From AM-2324 sp042091035 (GTDB lineage Bacteria > Bacteroidota > Bacteroidia > Chitinophagales > Saprospiraceae), in NCBI GenBank assembly GCA_042091035.1, contig JBELIG010000051.1:1-18357 (forward strand): a stretch of 18,357 nucleotides of DNA, given 5' to 3'. Shown here piece after piece: positions 14,484-18,357 of this stretch. Below the pieces are notes generated by a model. That model had not been told where the DNA came from. It made no database searches and saw only the letters and a program-made list of their open reading frames with translations. Within the stretch, counting starts at the first letter, position 1. Each line of letters starts with the position of its first letter. The position numbers and the translations under genes are program-made.

Positions 14484-15692
14484 ATGAATAAGACAACAAC
14501 AACCAAATCAGCGGCGAAAGTAGATCGTTATCAAGCACACGATTACTACTTGATGGATGAACTATTGAGTGAGGACCATATATTGGCCAGAGACGCTGTA
14601 AGAGACTGGGTTAAGCAGGAAGTTAGCCCTATTATTGAAGAACACTATGAGAAAGGCACATGTCCAAAGCATCTTTTCAAAGGATTGGCTGAGATTGGCG
14701 CATACGGGCCTTCTTTACCAGAAAAATACGGCTGTGGTGGAATGGATGAGATCGCTTACGGTGTGATCATGCAGGAGCTAGAGCGTTGTGATTCAGGTTT
14801 GCGTTCAATGGCATCCGTACAGGGTTCCCTTGTAATGTACCCGATCTACAAGTTTGGTAGTGAAGAGCAAAGAATGAAGTATCTACCGAAACTTGCCTCT
14901 GGCGATTTCATCGGTTGCTTCGGTCTTACAGAGCCTGACCATGGATCCAATCCAAGCGGTATGATTACCAACATTAAAGATGATGGTGATGCATATATAC
15001 TAAATGGAGCAAAAATGTGGATTACCAATTCACCAGTAGCTGACATTGCAGTAGTTTGGGCAAAAGATGAAGAAGGTGTTATCAGAGGTGTAATCGTAGA
15101 AAAAGATATGCCTGGTTTCTCAGCACCTGAGATACATGGAAAACTTTCTTTAAGAGCTTCTATTACTGGTGAACTTGTATTCGAGGACGTACGCGTACCT
15201 AAGGAAAATGTTCTTCCAGGAGTAAAAGGTCTTAAAGGTCCTTTAAGCTGTCTTTCTAAGGCACGTTACGGTATCGCTTGGGGTGCAATCGGTGCAGCAC
15301 TTGATTGTTACGATTCTGCTTTAAGATACTCTAAAGAAAGAGAGCAGTTCGGAAGACCAATTGGAGGCTTTCAGTTAACTCAAAAGAAATTGGCTGAGAT
15401 GATCACTGAGATCACAAAAGCACAAATGCTTACTTGGAGACTTGGATCACTTGCTAATGAAGGTAGAGCTACACCAGCTATGATTTCAATGGCTAAGCGT
15501 AACAATGTGCACATGGCTCTTGAGATTGCTAGAGAAGCAAGACAGATACATGGTGGTATGGGTATAACAAATGAATACCCAATCATGAGACATATGATGA
15601 ATCTTGAAACTGTATTGACATACGAAGGAACACACGATATCCACTTACTAATAACAGGTATGGATGTCACTGGACTGAATGCATTCAAATAA
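14484..15692 (+). CDS. gcdH: Acyl-CoA dehydrogenase, glutaryl-CoA dehydrogenase type
   Basis: 402 residues from the ATG at 14484; a GTG at 14475 would add three residues. It has the three-part acyl-CoA dehydrogenase fold. FAD and substrate motifs include FGLTEPDHGS, MWITNSPVAD, and ARYGIAWG in the C-terminal helical domain. Catalytic base E381 lies in LTYEGTHDIH, the glutaryl-CoA dehydrogenase position. R107 in ELERCDSGLRSMASVQGSLVM corresponds to the arginine that holds the free carboxylate of glutaryl-CoA in the human enzyme, and much of the sequence follows that enzyme. The reaction is oxidative decarboxylation of glutaryl-CoA to crotonyl-CoA in lysine and tryptophan breakdown. A non-decarboxylating dicarboxyl-CoA dehydrogenase is a possible alternative. 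It is a single-gene unit with a strong terminator after it. Its closeness to the Paa operon fits a region rich in CoA-ester catabolism, but no joint regulation is visible. Confidence 0.88.
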   Translation: MNKTTTTKSAAKVDRYQAHDYYLMDELLSEDHILARDAVRDWVKQEVSPIIEEHYEKGTCPKHLFKGLAEIGAYGPSLPEKYGCGGMDEIAYGVIMQELERCDSGLRSMASVQGSLVMYPIYKFGSEEQRMKYLPKLASGDFIGCFGLTEPDHGSNPSGMITNIKDDGDAYILNGAKMWITNSPVADIAVVWAKDEEGVIRGVIVEKDMPGFSAPEIHGKLSLRASITGELVFEDVRVPKENVLPGVKGLKGPLSCLSKARYGIAWGAIGAALDCYDSALRYSKEREQFGRPIGGFQLTQKKLAEMITEITKAQMLTWRLGSLANEGRATPAMISMAKRNNVHMALEIAREARQIHGGMGITNEYPIMRHMMNLETVLTYEGTHDIHLLITGMDVTGLNAFK

Positions 15693-15708
15693 CAGTTAAA
15701 ACATAAAA

Positions 15709-15773
15709 AAGTCGCCTGAAACGAAACCTTTAGAAATTCTAGAGTTTTGATTTCAGGCGACTTATCTTTTATT
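15709..15773 (+). terminator. Long-hairpin terminator after the acyl-CoA dehydrogenase gene
   Basis: AAGTCGCCTGAAA (15709-15721) pairs perfectly with TTTCAGGCGACTT (15751-15763). The 29-base loop contains a second small hairpin (CTTTAGAA with TTCTAGAG). ATCTTTTATT follows on the plus strand. An A6 run before the stem means it could also stop minus-strand transcripts. Confidence 0.8.
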
Positions 15774-15794
15774 GAGCGTTGAAAAATAAAAACT

Positions 15795-15822
15795 TAGGCA
15801 CCTTTTAAGCCTATTTTTTTTT
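15795..15822 (+). terminator. Possible weak back-up terminator
   Basis: TAGGC (15795-15799) and GCCTA (15809-15813) frame a 9-base loop and are followed by nine Ts. The stem has only five pairs, so it is weak; it may support the stronger hairpin just upstream. Confidence 0.3.
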
Positions 15823-15837
15823 AACTTAATCAAATAT

Positions 15838-15855
15838 ACGATTAATCTTAATCGT
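15838..15855. promoter_or_regulatory. Palindrome before the OmpA-family gene, candidate operator
   Basis: ACGATTAA-TC-TTAATCGT is a perfect 8-2-8 inverted repeat, 36 bases before the ATG at 15892. The half-site TTAATC occurs four times within 15826-15867. A dimeric regulator site is plausible. No -7/-33 boxes are clear here. Confidence 0.38.
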
Positions 15856-15891
15856 TACATCTTAATCAATCAACCAGTCGAAAATCAAAAG

Positions 15892-17100
15892 ATGTTTAAA
15901 TATTTCTCAATAATTTCAAGCTTATTACTCCTTAGTTCTCTATGCTATGGACAAGAACAACCTATAGAACTGATTAATCCATCTTTTGAGGATCTTCCAG
16001 GAGTAGAAAAAGTACCTTACGGTTGGAATGATTGTGGTTTCGCTGAGGAAACACCTCCGGATATTCACCCAAGTTCAAATATTAATAAGTTATTTTTTGA
16101 AGTGGACAATAGACCTCAGAACGGAGCATCTTACATAGGTATGGTTGTCCGAGATAATGAGACCTATGAAGGCATCAGTCAACGCCTAAGAAATCCTATG
16201 ATAGCAGGTAATTGCTATCAATTTAGTATCTATTTATCCAAATCAAAAAACTACCTAAGCTTCAACAGAGAATTCACCATTAAGGAGCAATTTACAACGC
16301 CCATTGTTCTACAAGTATATGGAGGATCTTCACTTTGCGATAAAAAGCAACTTTTGGCTCAAAGTAATATTATAACTAGTAATCGATGGATTCGATATGA
16401 TTTCAATTTCACACCGGAAACAAACTTAGATTACTTTATACTTCAAGCTTTTTACAACACACCTGTCCTTTTTCCTTATAACGGTCATATACTTATGGAT
16501 AATGCCTCAGCCATAATACCTGTTCCATGTGAAGAAGAGGTATTAGAGATTGATATACTTGCAGCAGCAGATACTGAAATCAAGGAAATACCAGAGACAC
16601 CTAATACACCTAAAACTCCGGAAGTACAGAATGTAAAAACCACTCCAAAAGGAGGTTCAACAATAGAAAAGCCTAAAGATCGAGAAACAGACCGTATTTC
16701 GAAAAATAAGTCTATCATCAATGAAGAACTTGACATTAAAAGCATTGAGGTAGGTAAAAAAATAGAGCTCAAAGCATTATATTTTAATGATGATTCATCG
16801 GTAATAACTAATGAGTCAAACCCAGCACTTGAAGAGTTGTATAATTTCCTTAAAACAAATAATTCAATACAGATTGAAGTGGGAGGACATACAAATAATC
16901 TACCTCCAGACACCTACTGTGATAAATTATCAGCGTCAAGAGCAAGGTCAGTCTATAACTACCTAATCCGAAAAGGAATAAGCACCTATCGATTAAGGTA
17001 TAAAGGTTATGGAAAAAGGCAACCTATAGCTTCCAATGATACCAATGAAGGCAGAAAGAAAAATCAACGCGTGGAGATAAAAATACTTTCCATTAACTAA
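15892..17100 (+). CDS. OmpA-family protein with N-terminal beta-sandwich-like domain
   Basis: 402 residues. A signal peptide covers about residues 1-20 (LLLLSSLCYG then QEQ). Residues 25 to about 212 form a beta-rich region that opens with INPSFEDLPG and contains GNCYQFSIYLSKSK and NGHILMDNASA; this resembles carbohydrate-binding-like jelly-roll domains, but I cannot name the family. A linker rich in T, P, E and K (about 225-275, with repeats such as TPNTPKTPE) follows. Residues 285-402 are the OmpA C-terminal domain: GGHTNN (331-336), LSASRARSVYNYL (346-358), LRYKGYGKRQPIASN and GRKKNQRVEI, the residues that grip peptidoglycan. The protein therefore likely links the cell wall to an outer-membrane or surface ligand. 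It lacks the usual beta-barrel. pabB begins 16 bases after its stop and may be co-transcribed. Confidence 0.85.
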   Translation: MFKYFSIISSLLLLSSLCYGQEQPIELINPSFEDLPGVEKVPYGWNDCGFAEETPPDIHPSSNINKLFFEVDNRPQNGASYIGMVVRDNETYEGISQRLRNPMIAGNCYQFSIYLSKSKNYLSFNREFTIKEQFTTPIVLQVYGGSSLCDKKQLLAQSNIITSNRWIRYDFNFTPETNLDYFILQAFYNTPVLFPYNGHILMDNASAIIPVPCEEEVLEIDILAAADTEIKEIPETPNTPKTPEVQNVKTTPKGGSTIEKPKDRETDRISKNKSIINEELDIKSIEVGKKIELKALYFNDDSSVITNESNPALEELYNFLKTNNSIQIEVGGHTNNLPPDTYCDKLSASRARSVYNYLIRKGISTYRLRYKGYGKRQPIASNDTNEGRKKNQRVEIKILSIN

Positions 17101-17116
17101 TTCCTTTTTGCATACT

Positions 17117-18357
17117 ATGAAACCACTAAGGGAAATCCCAATAGCGGATATCTCAACTTTCAAAGCGAACCTTATTCGGTTCTTGGATCAACAGCATTAT
17201 GCATGCATGCTTGATTCCAACGATTACACCAAAGACAATTATGGTGAATATGATTGTATTGTTGCCTGGGGCAAGAAAGACTTATTCTATGCAAATAAGG
17301 CAAAAGGTGCGTTTAATCATTTAGAACATTTCCTTAAACAACATGAAGGGTCGTGGGTCTTTGGTTTTTTAAGTTATGACCTAAAAGATGACTTAGAAGA
17401 TCTAAAAAGTAGTAATACACACTGGTCAGATCTTCCTAAATCATATTTCTTTGTTCCAGAAAACATTGTTCTTTTTAAAGCCAACAAGCTGCTTGTTTCT
17501 GATAACATTGATAAGCAAGATTTCCTAAATCAAATTAATGGCCTTCAAACTGCAGAAAAGCAAAGGAAGGAGTACCCAAAACCAATACTCAAGCCTGCAA
17601 CCCAGCGGGATGAATACCTAAGAACCATCGATCGGATAAAGGAACATATCTTAGAAGGGGATATTTATGAGATGAATTACTGTGTTGAATTTACAGTAGA
17701 AGAACTGCATAGGCCAGCAGCTGAGCTTTTCATAGATCTCAACAATCGGGCCAAAGCTCCTTTTAGTGGCTTTTTAAAGATAGAGGACAAATTCATTTTA
17801 TCGGTTAGCCCAGAGCGTTACCTTAAAAAGGTTGGTAAAAAATTGATCTCACAACCTATCAAGGGCACTGCTCCAAGATATCAGGACCAAAAACTTGATG
17901 AGATATCCAAGAATCAACTGATTCATTCAAAAAAAGATCAGGCAGAAAATGTCATGATCGTAGATTTGGTGCGCAATGACCTAGCAAAGGTTTCTAAAAC
18001 TGGAAGTATACATGTTGAAGAGCTTTTTGGCATCTACCCTTTCAATACAGTGTATCAGATGATATCTACGATTAGCAGCGAGTTGAAGGATACCCACAAT
18101 GGTTTTGATGCTATTAAAGCGACTTTTCCAATGGGGTCTATGACTGGTGCACCTAAGCATAGAAGTATGCAATTGATTGACAAATACGAAAACAGCAGAC
18201 GTGGGGTATATTCTGGTGCTATAGGGTATTTCAAACCCAATGGAGACTTTGACTTTAATGTCGTAATCCGATCACTTTTACTGGATAGTAAACTCAAAAA
18301 AGCAAGCTTTTCTGTAGGCGGAGCTATAGTATATGATTCTTCTCCAGAAGGCGAATA
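17117..18357 (+). CDS. pabB: PabB, aminodeoxychorismate synthase component I (3' end outside window)
   Basis: The frame from ATG 17117 is open to the window edge: 413 complete codons without a stop. It belongs to the chorismate-binding family: PIKGTAPR (247-254), ENVMIVDLVRNDLAKV from 277, FPMGSMTGAPKHRS from 337, YSGAIGYFKPNGDFDFNVVIR, and FSVGGAIVYDSSPEGE at the right edge. The lysine in PIKGT (K249) marks PabB; anthranilate synthase TrpE has alanine there. GDIYEMNYC near residue 185 is also typical of Bacteroidota PabB. The enzyme makes 4-amino-4-deoxychorismate from chorismate with ammonia from a glutaminase partner, feeding p-aminobenzoate and folate. The family is about 430 residues in this phylum, so probably only the last few dozen residues or fewer are missing. 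It follows the OmpA-type gene by 16 bases; the two have no evident functional link. Confidence 0.92.
   Translation, partial: MKPLREIPIADISTFKANLIRFLDQQHYACMLDSNDYTKDNYGEYDCIVAWGKKDLFYANKAKGAFNHLEHFLKQHEGSWVFGFLSYDLKDDLEDLKSSNTHWSDLPKSYFFVPENIVLFKANKLLVSDNIDKQDFLNQINGLQTAEKQRKEYPKPILKPATQRDEYLRTIDRIKEHILEGDIYEMNYCVEFTVEELHRPAAELFIDLNNRAKAPFSGFLKIEDKFILSVSPERYLKKVGKKLISQPIKGTAPRYQDQKLDEISKNQLIHSKKDQAENVMIVDLVRNDLAKVSKTGSIHVEELFGIYPFNTVYQMISTISSELKDTHNGFDAIKATFPMGSMTGAPKHRSMQLIDKYENSRRGVYSGAIGYFKPNGDFDFNVVIRSLLLDSKLKKASFSVGGAIVYDSSPEGE

Noticed and set aside
16485..16913. A 142-codon minus-strand frame opposite the OmpA-type gene
   Set aside because: Runs of S, I and V arise from the complement of the Thr/Pro/Glu linker and OmpA domain; no independent support.
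1..18357. CRISPR arrays, tRNA or rRNA genes, insertion sequences, integrases, toxin-antitoxin or phage-defence genes
   Set aside because: Looked for on both strands and not seen; all coding space is taken by metabolic, envelope or folate genes, and gaps are under 200 bases.

Overview
The window looks like a chromosomal segment of a member of the Bacteroidota. The evidence is a secreted nuclease with a C-terminal type IX secretion (T9SS) sorting domain, a heavy-metal-associated/MauE membrane fusion, a DUF4197 lipoprotein, the TAnnTTTG-type -7 promoter box, weak Shine-Dalgarno sequences and an A+T-rich base composition. Genus and order cannot be fixed from the sequence. There are no tRNA, rRNA, CRISPR, transposase or phage genes, and codon and base use look even across the window.

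Layout. Positions 1-66 hold the tail of an unidentified plus-strand frame whose stop overlaps the stop of a minus-strand MFS transporter (63-1307). Upstream of the transporter, behind a terminator, is a fused alpha/beta E1 subunit of a branched-chain-type 2-oxoacid dehydrogenase (1387-3456, minus). A divergent gene (3609-4322, plus) encodes an HMA-domain/MauE-like membrane protein and shares a bidirectional terminator with the next operon.

The core is a tightly packed minus-strand operon (10584 to 4354) for the lower, post-epoxidation half of aerobic phenylacetyl-CoA degradation. Its order is paaH (3-hydroxyacyl-CoA dehydrogenase), paaI (thioesterase), paaJ (thiolase), paaY (hexapeptide thioesterase/carbonic-anhydrase-like), paaZ (ring-opening hydrolase plus semialdehyde dehydrogenase) and one crotonase-fold hydratase/isomerase. 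Gaps are -4 to 10 bases. The ring epoxidase (paaABCDE), the ligase (paaK) and a regulator are not in the window. A Bacteroidota-type promoter and a small palindrome lie just upstream of paaH.

Further right, still on the minus strand, are three single genes: a T9SS-exported endonuclease I with two extra beta-rich modules (10741-12816), a DUF4197 lipoprotein (12998-13723), and a dihydroneopterin aldolase fused to a cysteine-rich CWC domain (13827-14345). The plus strand then carries a glutaryl-CoA-dehydrogenase-like acyl-CoA dehydrogenase (14484-15692), an OmpA-family cell-envelope protein with an unusual N-terminal domain (15892-17100), and pabB (17117 to beyond the right edge), read here although its stop lies outside the window.

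Taken together the region is mostly CoA-thioester catabolism (E1, Paa lower pathway, glutaryl-CoA dehydrogenase) with two folate genes (folB, pabB). I do not see convincing evidence of a wholly new system. The best leads are the FolB-CWC fusion, the one-glutamate crotonase as the only crotonase in the Paa operon, the OmpA protein with its palindromic leader, and the HMA-MauE fusion.
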